Shown one piece after another: positions 45,020-54,093 of a stretch of 64,000 nt of DNA. The position numbers were made by a program, and so were the translations under genes. Source of the DNA: Rhodocyclaceae bacterium (GTDB taxonomy: Bacteria; Pseudomonadota; Gammaproteobacteria; Burkholderiales; Rhodocyclaceae). Below the pieces are notes generated by a model. That model saw nothing but the letters and a program-made list of their open reading frames with translations, did no database searches and was not told the origin of the DNA. The stretch is from assembly GCA_023150275.1 (NCBI GenBank), contig JAKLLG010000006.1, positions 124,001 through 188,000 on the forward strand, given 5' to 3'. Positions within the stretch are counted from its first letter, which is position 1. The number at the start of each line of letters is the position of its first letter.

Positions 45020-45682
45020 ATGAATCTTCCGGACGACCTGCTCGCTGGTGCGTGGACAGTCGCGGCTTGGCTGCTCTTCGTTCCGCTTTTCGCGGTGACC
45101 CTGCGGCAGGCGCCCTGGCGGCGCCTCGCCGATACGATGCAACTCAACGTCTGGCTGGGGGCGATCGTCGCACTGACGCTGCTCTGGAGCCTGAAGGCGG
45201 GAATCCGTCCCGGGCTGTCACTGCATCTGCTCGGTGCTTCGGTGATGGTGCTGGCCTTCGGTTTTCGCCTCGCCTTCATCGGCCTGTGCATCGTTCTGGC
45301 GGCCATCACCCTCAACGGGGATGCCGGCTGGCTCGGTTATGCGGCGAACGCGCTGCTGATGGGCGGCGTCAGTACTGCGGCTGCGCATCTGGTGCTCCGC
45401 TTCAACGAACGTTTCCTGCCGCAGCAGATCTTCGTTTATATCTTCGCCAACGGTTTTTTCGGTGCCGCGCTGAGCATTGCGGCGACAGGCATGGCTGCCT
45501 CCCTGCTACTGGCGGTGGCGGGCGTCTATTCTGTTGATTATCTGTTCGGCGAGTATTTACCGTATGTGTTGCTCCTTGGTTTTTCGGAAGCCTGGCTGTC
45601 GGGAATGATCGTCACGCTCTTCGTCATCTACCGCCCGGACTGGGTGGCTTCCTTCGAGGATTCGCGCTATCTGCGCGACTGA
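45020..45682 (+). CDS. CbiM-like ECF-transporter permease-type membrane protein
   Basis: A 220-residue inner-membrane protein with six or so helices and CbiM-like stretches ([75 protein letters not shown]). CbiM-type S components take up nickel or cobalt, but the N-terminal metal-binding Met-His of true CbiM is absent and no ATPase or CbiN/Q gene is adjacent, so the substrate is unknown. A FimV-like gene follows 2 bp later. Confidence 0.8.
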   Translation: MNLPDDLLAGAWTVAAWLLFVPLFAVTLRQAPWRRLADTMQLNVWLGAIVALTLLWSLKAGIRPGLSLHLLGASVMVLAFGFRLAFIGLCIVLAAITLNGDAGWLGYAANALLMGGVSTAAAHLVLRFNERFLPQQIFVYIFANGFFGAALSIAATGMAASLLLAVAGVYSVDYLFGEYLPYVLLLGFSEAWLSGMIVTLFVIYRPDWVASFEDSRYLRD

Positions 45683-45684
45683 CG

Positions 45685-47316
45685 ATGAGCGACCGACCCA
45701 TGCACCTCTGTGTCCGAGCGACGACTGCATTGCTGGCGATGATGGCGTTCGCGGCACTGCCGGTTTTTCCTGGTGGCGTTGTCCCCGCAGGGGCGGCGGA
45801 GTCATCGCACTCATCGCACTCATCGCAGGCATCGCAATCCTTGCAACCCGCGCCGCGAATACTGCCCGGCGGCGAATGGGTTCTCGCCGACGGCGAAACA
45901 CCGCGCACACTCGCGCGCCTGCTGTTTCCCGGTCAGCCTGGCATGCAGCGACGCTTCATCAGCTTGCTTGCCGCCGAAAATCCGCATCTGGACTTCACCA
46001 ACGAGGGCGATCTGTTGCGCAGTGGGACCGTGCTGCGCATGCCAGACTGGAAAGCGTTCGCGGCATCGTCGCGCCAACGCGTCGCCGTGGGGTTGTCGCC
46101 AGCACCAGTACCGTCCGCTGCGGGCGGCGAGGGCGGAGAGAGCCGACCGACCGGGCATGTGCCGATGCCGCGTGCGCCGCACGAGGACATGTGGTTGTCG
46201 GCGGCGCTCTCGCCGGCGCCGCTCGCCGACGCTGCCACGCGGCAATGGCTGCGGCTGGAGTATCGGCTGCTCGCGCTGCTCGAATCGCGCATTGTGCAGA
46301 TCATGCCGGCCGCGTCGCCGGAGACGCCAGGTTTGCTGCAGTTGCCGTCGCTGTCGTTAGCGGACACCTCACAGGTGACCGAGGCGCCGGATAACAGGGC
46401 GAGTCCCGTTGCCGCGCCTTCGGCTGCGTCTGTTGTGCAGGCAACGGTATCCGCAGCGCCGGCGAGCACTGCGTCGTCGCCGGCGGTGAATCGCGTGCGT
46501 GAGCCATTGACGGAATCTGCCAAGGCAGTCGCGTCGGCGACGGAAGATGCTGCGAGCATCCTGCCGTATGTCGCTGGGGGTGCCTCGCTCTTGCTGCTCC
46601 TTGCCTTGTTGCTGCGCAGGCGGCGTGCGGTAACCGCGCACGCTCCTCTCGCCGACGCCGAGACGCTGGTGCTCGAATCTCCGGCAGCCCACTTTGCGCG
46701 AACCCCCTCCGCAGAGGTCCACGCGGTTCACGTCAAGGATTCACCGATGGTGCCGGCAGCGCCGGCCGTCGCCGCGGCGCCCAGCCAGCCGGCCGAGACA
46801 CCGCCCCCCCTCACGCACGCTGTGCCGGCGGCGCCGGATACGAAGGATGCCAATCCGGTGCTGGAACTCGCCGAGATCATGCTCTCGTTCGGTCGCGTGC
46901 AGGGGGCCGCACAAACGCTTGAGGAATATCTGCTGGCCAACCCTGGCGAGGCCGTGCAGCCTTGGGTTCTTTTGCTGCAGATCTATCGCGAGGCGGGCAT
47001 GCATGTGGAGTTCGATACGCTTGCCGGCAGGTTCCATCAGCGCTTCAACGTCGAACTGCAGCAGTGGGCGGCGGATGCCGCACCGCCGACGCCGCGCAAG
47101 CTGTCTGGCGAAGCGGTGCCTCGGGCGCTGACGATCGAGGATCTGCCGCATGTTCGCGAGCGACTGATCGCCACCTGGGGCAGCGCCGAATGCCTCGATT
47201 ACCTGCGTACGCTGCTGCGCGAAAACCGTGGCGGCCAGCGTACAGGATTCACGCTGCCCGTCGTGCAGGAAATGCTCCTGCTGATCGATATTCTCGCCTG
47301 CCGCGACGCCGATTGA
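45685..47316 (+). CDS. FimV-like membrane protein with C-terminal TPR-like domain
   Basis: A 543-residue protein. A signal peptide is followed by a Ser/His/Gln-rich stretch encoded by 9-bp repeats. A periplasmic segment has a LysM-like fold (LADGETPRTLARLLFPGQPG, LLAAENPHLDF, LRSGTVLRMPDW), and a low-complexity Ala/Pro region leads to one helix (LPYVAGGASLLLLLALLLRRRR, about residues 290-315). The cytoplasmic C-terminus (about 390-543) resembles the FimV C-terminal helical domain (LELAEIMLSFGRVQGAAQTLEEYL). FimV proteins organise type IV pili and polar c-di-GMP signalling. Short for FimV (usually 800-1000), so the name is a likeness. Confidence 0.72.
   Translation: MSDRPMHLCVRATTALLAMMAFAALPVFPGGVVPAGAAESSHSSHSSQASQSLQPAPRILPGGEWVLADGETPRTLARLLFPGQPGMQRRFISLLAAENPHLDFTNEGDLLRSGTVLRMPDWKAFAASSRQRVAVGLSPAPVPSAAGGEGGESRPTGHVPMPRAPHEDMWLSAALSPAPLADAATRQWLRLEYRLLALLESRIVQIMPAASPETPGLLQLPSLSLADTSQVTEAPDNRASPVAAPSAASVVQATVSAAPASTASSPAVNRVREPLTESAKAVASATEDAASILPYVAGGASLLLLLALLLRRRRAVTAHAPLADAETLVLESPAAHFARTPSAEVHAVHVKDSPMVPAAPAVAAAPSQPAETPPPLTHAVPAAPDTKDANPVLELAEIMLSFGRVQGAAQTLEEYLLANPGEAVQPWVLLLQIYREAGMHVEFDTLAGRFHQRFNVELQQWAADAAPPTPRKLSGEAVPRALTIEDLPHVRERLIATWGSAECLDYLRTLLRENRGGQRTGFTLPVVQEMLLLIDILACRDAD
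45802..45837 (+). repeat. Four tandem 9-bp units in the FimV-like gene
   Basis: Units TCATCGCAC, TCATCGCAC, TCATCGCAG and GCATCGCAA encode a Ser/His/Gln run just after the signal peptide. Copy-number change would keep the frame. Confidence 0.8.
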
Positions 47317-47379
47317 CGCGCGTGCGGGCAGAGCAATGACCAACCAAACCAAGCAACGCAAACACAAGGAGAACAGAAG

Positions 47380-49185
47380 ATGAGTCAGTACATAGCACCG
47401 ATCCGCGATATGCAGTTCGTGCTCAAGGAGCTTGCAGGGCTCGAACAGGTGTCGCAATTGCCGGGCTGCGAGGAGGCAACGCCGGATCTGGTCGATGCGA
47501 TCCTCGAAGAAGCCGCGAAATTCGCCGAAGGCGTGCTTTCGCCGCTCAACTGGTCGGGCGATCAGGAAGGCGCCCAGTGGCACGACAAACAGGTGACGAT
47601 GCCGAAAGGCTTCAAGGAGGCCTATCAGCAGTTCGCCGAGAACGGCTGGACGGCGCTCGCGTGCGAGCCGGAATTCGGCGGCCAGGGTCTGCCGAAGGTG
47701 GTCAATGCCTGCGTCACCGAAATGTGGAAATCCGCGAACCACGCCTTCTCGCTGTGCCCGCTGCTCACGACCGGCGCTATCGAGGCGCTGGTGCTGGCCG
47801 GCTCCGATGCATTGAAGGCGACCTATCTGGAGAAGATGGTTGCCGGCACGTGGACCGGCACGATGAACCTGACCGAGCCGAACGCCGGTTCCGATCTGGC
47901 GGCCGTGCGCACCAAGGCCGAGCCGCAGGGCGATGGCACCTACAAGATCTTCGGCCAGAAGATCTTCATCACCTACGGCGAGCACGACATGGCCGACAAC
48001 ATCGTCCATCTGGTGCTGGCGCGCACGCCGACCGCGCCGGAAGGCGTGAAGGGTATCTCGCTCTTTGTCGTGCCGAAGTTCATGGTCAATGCCGACGGTT
48101 CGCTTGGCGCGCGTAACGACGCCTGGTGCGTTTCCATCGAGCACAAGCTCGGCATCCACGCCAGCCCCACGGCGGTGATGGCCTATGGCGATCACGGCGG
48201 TGCGATTGGCTACCTCGTCGGCGAGGAAAATCGCGGCCTCGAATACATGTTCATCATGATGAACGCCGCCCGCTACGGTGTTGGCCTCGAAGGCGTTGCG
48301 GACGGCGAGCGCGCCTATCAGCGCGCTGTCACCTATGCAAAGGATCGCGTCCAGGGGACCGACATCGGCGTGCGTGGTGGCGGCAAGGTGGCGATCATCA
48401 ATCATCCGGACGTTCGCCGCATGCTGATGAGCATGCGTGCCCAGGTCGAGGCGACCCGTGCGCTCGCTTATGTCGTCGGTGCCGCGCATGACGCTGCGGT
48501 GCATCACCCTGATCCGGAAGTGAAGAAGCAGAATCAGGCCTTCGTCGACCTGATGATTCCCGTGGTCAAGGGGTGGAGTACCGAAGTCGGTGTCGAGGTC
48601 TGTTCGACGGGCGTTCAGGTCCATGGCGGCATGGGCTTCATCGAGGAAACCGGCGCCGCGCAGCACCTGCGTGACGTGCGCATCTCGACCATCTACGAAG
48701 GGACCACCGGCATCCAGGCCAACGACCTGATCGGCCGCAAGATGGCCCGCGAGGGCGGCGCCACGATCAAGGCCGTCATCGGCATGATGCGCAAGCTCGA
48801 CGCCGAACTCGCGAAGCAGGGCAGCGGCAGCAATGGCGAGCATTTCGCCGCCATCCGCGCGCGCTTCACGACCGGCATCGACGCGCTGGAGCAGGCAGCG
48901 ACCTGGATCGTCGAGAACTACGCGAAGGACGTGCGTGCCACCTCGGTCGGTGCCGTGCCTTTCCTGTGGCTGTTCGGCATTGTCGCCGGCGGCTGGCAGA
49001 TGGCGCGCGCCGCGCTGATCGCACAGGCAAAGATCGACGGCGGCGATGCCGATCCGTTCTACTCGGCCAAGATCGTTACCGCCCGCTTCTTCGCCGACCA
49101 CCAGATGAGCCGCGCCCCGGGCCTCGCCAGCACCGTCGCGGGTGGTGCTGCCGGCGCGCTGCAGCTCGACGAATCGCTGTTCTGA
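47380..49185 (+). CDS. Acyl-CoA dehydrogenase (large, about 600 residues; DmdC/FadE-like)
   Basis: A 601-residue flavoenzyme. It has the acyl-CoA dehydrogenase layout plus the extra C-terminal domain found in 3-methylmercaptopropionyl-CoA dehydrogenase-like members. Visible motifs are WTGTMNLTEPNAGSDLAAVRTKA, GQKIFITYGEHDMADN, MFIMMNAARYGVGLEGVADGERAYQRA and STGVQVHGGMGFIEETGAAQHLRD with IYEGTTGIQANDLIGRK. Its electrons should go to EtfAB. The chain-length preference is not visible. AAGGAG precedes the ATG. It stands alone, with its own terminator. Confidence 0.93.
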   Translation: MSQYIAPIRDMQFVLKELAGLEQVSQLPGCEEATPDLVDAILEEAAKFAEGVLSPLNWSGDQEGAQWHDKQVTMPKGFKEAYQQFAENGWTALACEPEFGGQGLPKVVNACVTEMWKSANHAFSLCPLLTTGAIEALVLAGSDALKATYLEKMVAGTWTGTMNLTEPNAGSDLAAVRTKAEPQGDGTYKIFGQKIFITYGEHDMADNIVHLVLARTPTAPEGVKGISLFVVPKFMVNADGSLGARNDAWCVSIEHKLGIHASPTAVMAYGDHGGAIGYLVGEENRGLEYMFIMMNAARYGVGLEGVADGERAYQRAVTYAKDRVQGTDIGVRGGGKVAIINHPDVRRMLMSMRAQVEATRALAYVVGAAHDAAVHHPDPEVKKQNQAFVDLMIPVVKGWSTEVGVEVCSTGVQVHGGMGFIEETGAAQHLRDVRISTIYEGTTGIQANDLIGRKMAREGGATIKAVIGMMRKLDAELAKQGSGSNGEHFAAIRARFTTGIDALEQAATWIVENYAKDVRATSVGAVPFLWLFGIVAGGWQMARAALIAQAKIDGGDADPFYSAKIVTARFFADHQMSRAPGLASTVAGGAAGALQLDESLF

Positions 49186-49206
49186 TCGTCATTTCGTCCG
49201 CAACAG

Positions 49207-49237
49207 GACCCCGGCCGCGGCCGGGGTCTTTTCTTTT
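49207..49237 (+). terminator. Intrinsic terminator of the acyl-CoA dehydrogenase gene
   Basis: A perfect 22-nt palindrome at 49207-49228 (arms GACCCCGGCCG and CGGCCGGGGTC) is followed by TTTTCTTTT. It lies 21 bp after the stop. Confidence 0.9.
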
Positions 49238-49297
49238 CGGCCTCCGGATTCATCAGCGCTAGAATGGCGCAATCCGTTTCCCGTTGCGGAGGTCGGC

Positions 49298-50863
49298 ATG
49301 TCGCATCATCTTCCCGATTCGCTGCCTGATCGGCAGCGCCGTCTGGCGCTCGCAGGACTCTCTGCACTGTCGTTGGCGCCCTTTCTGCCAACGCGTGCGA
49401 TTGCCGGCACTGCGGTGCACGCACTGCCGAGGCTGGCCCTGGTCATCGGCAATGGTGCCTACGCCGATTCTCCTCTGCGCAACCCTGTGAACGACGCTGC
49501 GGCGATTGCCCGCGAACTGGGGCAATTCGGATTCGCCACCGAGTTGTTGACCGATGCCGGCCGTGCGTCGATGCAAGGCGCCATCGATGCGTTCTGTGCC
49601 CGGCTGGCAAAGCAGAAAGCCGTCGGTCTCTTCTATTTTGCCGGGCACGGCCTGCAGCTCGACTGGCGCAACTACCTCGTGCCGGTCGATGCCCGCCTCG
49701 CCGCGGCGGCGGATGTGCCGCGTCATACCGTTGAACTGAACACGCTGTTCGGTGGCTTGGCCAAGGTTGGCAATCCACTGAATGTCGTCGTGCTCGATGC
49801 CTGTCGCGACAATCCGTTCGGTTCAGAACACAAGACCGGCAGGGGTCTGAGCCAGATGGATGCGCCGACCGGGACTTTTCTTGCCTACGCGACCGCACCG
49901 GGTAACGTTGCTGCCGACGGTGCCGGGCAGCATGGCCTGTATACCGAGAACATCCTGCGCGAGATGAAGGTGCCGGAGGCGAAGATCGAGGACGTGTTCA
50001 AGCGCGTCCGTCTTTCCGTCCGGCGCAGTTCCGCCGGACAGCAGATTCCGTGGGAAAGTACCTCGCTGGAAGACGATTTCTATTTCAGGCCGCCGCCCAA
50101 TCTGCGAACGCGCTCGGAAGAAGAGCTTGCCCGTCTGTTCGAGGAAGAGTCAGCCGCCTGGCGTGCGGCCGACGAAGGGGCCGATGCCGCTCCGGTTCTG
50201 GCCTATCTGCAGCGCTATCCGAGCGGAAATTTTTCCGAACTGGCGCAGATGAAGCTTGACCGCCTGCTCGCGAAGCAGGGGGAAAAGCGGATTCGTCTTG
50301 CGGAGGCGCAGCAGAACCCGTTTACGAAAGGTACGCGTGCGATCGGCGAGTTTCGCGTCGGCGACGTCTACGAATTCCGCATCGTCGATCTGCTGACTGG
50401 CCTCAAGAAGGCACAGTACCAGCAGCGGATCACCGCAGTGACGGAGAACGAGGTGATCTACAACGATGGCGTCGTGATTACCGATCCTTTCGGGAATGTC
50501 CGCAAGAATTCTCGCGGGCGCTGGAGCGCAGCACAGTTCTACATCGGTGAGTACAGCCTCGGGAAGCGCTGGAGTGCGCGCTATTCGATCCACTTCGCCA
50601 AGGGCGGCGAAGACGTGGTCGAGCGCACTTTCCGTGTGGTGGCGCTGGAGAACATCACCGTTCCCGCCGGCAGCTTCGAGGCCTTCCGCATCGAATCTTC
50701 CGGTTGGGTGATGCAGCGCGGGGTATCGCTGGAATCGGTCTATTGGGTGGCGCCGGATCGGGTCAATCGCTTCCTTGCCTTCGAGCAGCGGGAAAAGAAC
50801 CGCGCCGGGAAGTACATTACGACGGATCGGACTGAACTGATTGCGTATGCTCCGGCCGCGTAG
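49298..50863 (+). CDS. Exported caspase-fold (peptidase C14) protein with C-terminal beta domain
   Basis: A 521-residue protein. Its N-terminus has RQRRLALAGLSALSLAPFLP, a signal with paired arginines that may be Tat-type. Residues 45-280 form a caspase-like domain with His117 (FYFAGHGLQ) and Cys169 (VVLDACRDNPF) as the catalytic pair, and YTENILREMK and RSSAGQQIPWESTSL as in bacterial metacaspase-like proteins. After a linker (about residues 280-360), a region of about 150 residues (TRAIGEFRVGDVYEFRIVDLLTG onward) looks all-beta and unidentified. The start at 49298 has GGAGG upstream. Its 3' end overlaps the convergent hybrid kinase gene by 47 bp. Confidence 0.85.
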   Translation: MSHHLPDSLPDRQRRLALAGLSALSLAPFLPTRAIAGTAVHALPRLALVIGNGAYADSPLRNPVNDAAAIARELGQFGFATELLTDAGRASMQGAIDAFCARLAKQKAVGLFYFAGHGLQLDWRNYLVPVDARLAAAADVPRHTVELNTLFGGLAKVGNPLNVVVLDACRDNPFGSEHKTGRGLSQMDAPTGTFLAYATAPGNVAADGAGQHGLYTENILREMKVPEAKIEDVFKRVRLSVRRSSAGQQIPWESTSLEDDFYFRPPPNLRTRSEEELARLFEEESAAWRAADEGADAAPVLAYLQRYPSGNFSELAQMKLDRLLAKQGEKRIRLAEAQQNPFTKGTRAIGEFRVGDVYEFRIVDLLTGLKKAQYQQRITAVTENEVIYNDGVVITDPFGNVRKNSRGRWSAAQFYIGEYSLGKRWSARYSIHFAKGGEDVVERTFRVVALENITVPAGSFEAFRIESSGWVMQRGVSLESVYWVAPDRVNRFLAFEQREKNRAGKYITTDRTELIAYAPAA

Positions 50864-53800
50864 GCGACGAATTCCGGTCGTCGATTGCTTCGACGAGCTG
50901 CGCCAGCGCTTGCAACTCGCGCTCGATGTCGGCAACGAGTCCGCCGGCGAGCCCGATATCGATCGATTCTTCGCCCAGCACGCGTTGCGCGGTCGTCGTG
51001 AGATCGAGCAGGGTGGACATGCCGAAGGTCGCCGCAAGTCCTTTCAGGGTGTGGGCGATGCGCGCGGCATCTTCCTGTGCCTGCGCGCTGCGTTCGTGCA
51101 CGAGTTGACGCAGGCGAGCGCCGTCGTCGCCATGCTCGGCGAAGAACTGACCGAGCAGCGCCAGATAGCGATGGGGTTTGTGTTGCGCCAGCGTGACGCC
51201 GGGTAGCGCGCCAAAGCCCTTGTTGGCGGTGAGCAGCGCCAGCTTGCGCTGTGCCGCATCCGGATCGTCATTGGGCATCTGCGCGGGTGTTGCAGGTTGT
51301 GGCGGGGCGGCTGACGCGAACGACGTCATCGTGTTTGCGCGCATGTCCGCCGGTTTCAGCCAGCGATCAAGCACCGCGAACAGTTCGCCGGCCTCGATCG
51401 GCTTCGTCAGGTAGTCGTTCATGCCGGCCTGCAGGCACTCTGTCTTGTCTTCCGAGTAGGCGTTTGCAGTCATCGCCACGATCGGCACCGCGTTCCCGCC
51501 GGGCAGGGCGCGTATCGCGCGGGTAGCGGCGATGCCGTCCATCTGCGGCATCTGCAAATCCATCAGGATCAGGTCGTAGGTGGTTGTGCCCGCCCGCTCC
51601 ACGGCAAGCCGGCCATTCTCCGCGATGTCCACGCGCATGCCGACTTCGGCGAGCAGGTCGCAGGCGATCTCCCGGTTGATCGGCGTATCCTCCGCCAGGA
51701 GGATGTGCGCGCCGGCGTGCCGCTCGCGCACCTCATCCGCCGTCGTATCGTCGTCGGCACGCTCGACCCCGGCGCGGGGCAGATTGCTGATCGGCAGCGT
51801 CAGTTCGAACCAGAAGTCGCTGCCGCTGCCAGCCTCGCTGCGCATTTGAATCTGCCCGCCCATCAATTCGACGAGGCGGCGACTGATCGACAGGCCGAGG
51901 CCGGTTCCGCCGTAGCGGCGGCTGATCGAGCTTTCCGCCTGCTCGAAGTCGGAGAATAGCCGTGTCTGCTGTTCCGGTGCGATGCCGATCCCTGTATCGC
52001 TGACGCGGAAGCGCAGGCTCACGGTTCCCGGTCCGGCGCCGATCACCGAAATCCAGAGCGTCACATTTCCCTGCTCGGTGAATTTGAGCGAGTTGCTGGC
52101 AAGATTGAGCAGCACCTGTGACAGGCGCATCGCATCGCCAACCATTACCGGCGGTATCCGCTCGTCCACCAGAATGCGGAACTGCAGCCCCTTTTGGGCG
52201 GCGGTATCGCGGAGCAGGCTGTCGATCGTGTCGATCAACTGGCGCGAAGAGAACGGACGCTGCTCCAGCGTCAGCTTTCCCGCCTCGATTTTGGAAATGT
52301 CGAGAATGTCGGTCAGCACCATCAACAGGTGTCTCGCCGCCTGCGAGACACGATCGAGCCGCTGGTGCAGCTGTGGATCCTCACTGTCCCGGCGCATCTG
52401 CCGCGTGATGCCGATGATCGCGTTGAGGGGGGTGCGGATTTCATGACTCATGTTGGCGATGAATGCACTTTTCGCACGTGTCGTCTCTTCCGCAAGCTGG
52501 CGCGCTCGCGTGAGATTGCACTCGGTTTCCTTGCGCACGGTGATATCCCGCCACACGCCCGCACGCAGTGGCCGTCCGCCGATATCGACGGGGCGACCAA
52601 ACGCCTCGACTTCGATGCGCGATCCGTCGGCGCACACGATGCCGAGTTCGTAACTGTGGGTGCCGGCTGCGGCAATGTAGTTGCGGACCCGCTCCCGCTC
52701 GTCGGGAGGGACGAGCAGGACGATGAAATCACGCCCGATCAGCTCGCTTTTCACGTAGCCGGTCAGCCGGCAGAATGCGTTGGTGACATCGGTGATGATG
52801 CCGTTCTCGTGAATGAAGATGCCTTCCTCGGTCAGTTCGAGCAGACGCGAGAAGCGTCGCTCGCTTTCTTCGAGTCGCTGCGTGCGCTCGCGAACCAGGA
52901 TTTCGAGATCGTCGCGGTAGCGGATCAGTTCCAGTTCCGAGCGCTTGCGCGCATCGATGTCGCGGGCAATTGCCTGAATCATCGCCAAGCCGCCAATGGT
53001 GACAGGCGTCAGCCGCAGGTTGGCGTAGAAGGTGCTGCCATCAGCCCGTGCAAGCAGCAGTTCCAGCGGTGCGCTGCGCCGCGTAGTGCCGAGGCGGATG
53101 GCGTCCGACACGGCGGCGAGCAATTCCGCCGGATTGTCGGACGAGGCCAGCGCGGCGAGCGGCATGCCAGCGAACGCGCCATCGTTGCTCCGCAGCAGGT
53201 TTAGCGCGGCATCGTTCCATTGTTCCAGACGACCGTCGCGAACGAGAAAGATCGCGTCATTCGAAGAGTTGAACAGCGTGCGGAACTTTTCCTCGTTCGC
53301 GCGCAGGGCCTCGGCATCACTGCTTTTCCTGCTTTCGTACAGAATCAGCAGCAGGATCAGGCAGACGATGTCGATGATGCTCGTGACCGTGCCGTACAGC
53401 CCCTTCGAGTAGGGCGCGGGTAGCAGTTCGACCAGCAGCATCAGCAGGATGCACGCAAAACTCCAGCGATAGCCGAGCGACGGGCCTTTGAGAAAGAAGG
53501 CCGAGGCGATGATCAGCAGGAAGGGGCCGCTGCGGACGGTGTCGGTGATCGCGACATAGACCGTGCCGAAGAGCAGGAAGCACATGGTCAGTGCCGCCGT
53601 TGCGTAACCATCGATTGCTGATTTCGGCGAGTGGCGCAAGCCGATCAGCAGCAGGATTGCGATTCCGGCAAAGACAAGATCGATGACGGCAATAACGAGG
53701 TTGTCGCCGGAAACGAGGCGCCATGTCCCGAACACCGAAACGACCAGGGACGCGAGCAGGAAAACGGTGTTGATGAAGCGGTGCTTGTAACTGAGGGTGC

Positions 53801-53909
53801 GCTCGGCGTCGGTGAAGACGTGACCGCTGTCGAGAAAGCGCAGGAGTGCTGCCTTCCAGCCGGCGCCTGATTGATCAGGCGGTGATGTTCGGGGGAGCGG
53901 GTGATTCAT
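50817..53909 (-). CDS. Hybrid histidine kinase with PAS, receiver and HPt domains
   Basis: A 1030-residue membrane sensor. Order: about six N-terminal helices (residues 45-200), PAS (about 205-330), PAS (about 345-465), HisKA with the phospho-His in SHEIRTPLN near 489, HATPase (DTGIGIAPEQQTRLFSDFEQAE, GGTGLGLSISRRLVELMGG), receiver (LAEDTPINREI, LILMDLQMPQMDG) and a C-terminal HPt (IAHTLKGLAATFG near 951). This is a complete internal His-Asp-His relay of the BarA type. The final response regulator is not adjacent. It diverges from an HDOD gene across 184 bp without a clear promoter. Converges with the caspase-fold gene. Confidence 0.93.
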   Translation of the reverse strand: MNHPLPRTSPPDQSGAGWKAALLRFLDSGHVFTDAERTLSYKHRFINTVFLLASLVVSVFGTWRLVSGDNLVIAVIDLVFAGIAILLLIGLRHSPKSAIDGYATAALTMCFLLFGTVYVAITDTVRSGPFLLIIASAFFLKGPSLGYRWSFACILLMLLVELLPAPYSKGLYGTVTSIIDIVCLILLLILYESRKSSDAEALRANEEKFRTLFNSSNDAIFLVRDGRLEQWNDAALNLLRSNDGAFAGMPLAALASSDNPAELLAAVSDAIRLGTTRRSAPLELLLARADGSTFYANLRLTPVTIGGLAMIQAIARDIDARKRSELELIRYRDDLEILVRERTQRLEESERRFSRLLELTEEGIFIHENGIITDVTNAFCRLTGYVKSELIGRDFIVLLVPPDERERVRNYIAAAGTHSYELGIVCADGSRIEVEAFGRPVDIGGRPLRAGVWRDITVRKETECNLTRARQLAEETTRAKSAFIANMSHEIRTPLNAIIGITRQMRRDSEDPQLHQRLDRVSQAARHLLMVLTDILDISKIEAGKLTLEQRPFSSRQLIDTIDSLLRDTAAQKGLQFRILVDERIPPVMVGDAMRLSQVLLNLASNSLKFTEQGNVTLWISVIGAGPGTVSLRFRVSDTGIGIAPEQQTRLFSDFEQAESSISRRYGGTGLGLSISRRLVELMGGQIQMRSEAGSGSDFWFELTLPISNLPRAGVERADDDTTADEVRERHAGAHILLAEDTPINREIACDLLAEVGMRVDIAENGRLAVERAGTTTYDLILMDLQMPQMDGIAATRAIRALPGGNAVPIVAMTANAYSEDKTECLQAGMNDYLTKPIEAGELFAVLDRWLKPADMRANTMTSFASAAPPQPATPAQMPNDDPDAAQRKLALLTANKGFGALPGVTLAQHKPHRYLALLGQFFAEHGDDGARLRQLVHERSAQAQEDAARIAHTLKGLAATFGMSTLLDLTTTAQRVLGEESIDIGLAGGLVADIERELQALAQLVEAIDDRNSSPTRPEHTQSVQSDPS

Positions 53910-54093
53910 TCGCTTACGCCCTCCGCGGGAGAACTGCCGATCAGCGGTTTACCGCTGCACGCTGATAATCTAGCATGAACGCTTGGGCGATACTCGGGCA
54001 AGCCACCGGCCACTGTGTGGCGGCGAGCCCGGCAAGCGCGAGTGGGGTGTGTTTTCTGCATCGCCAGCAAGACAATAATGACCGGGAGTTTTC

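Noticed and set aside
46741..49101. 786-codon minus-strand open frame over the acyl-CoA dehydrogenase gene
   Set aside because: Low-complexity shadow of a confidently assigned gene; no start signals or domains.
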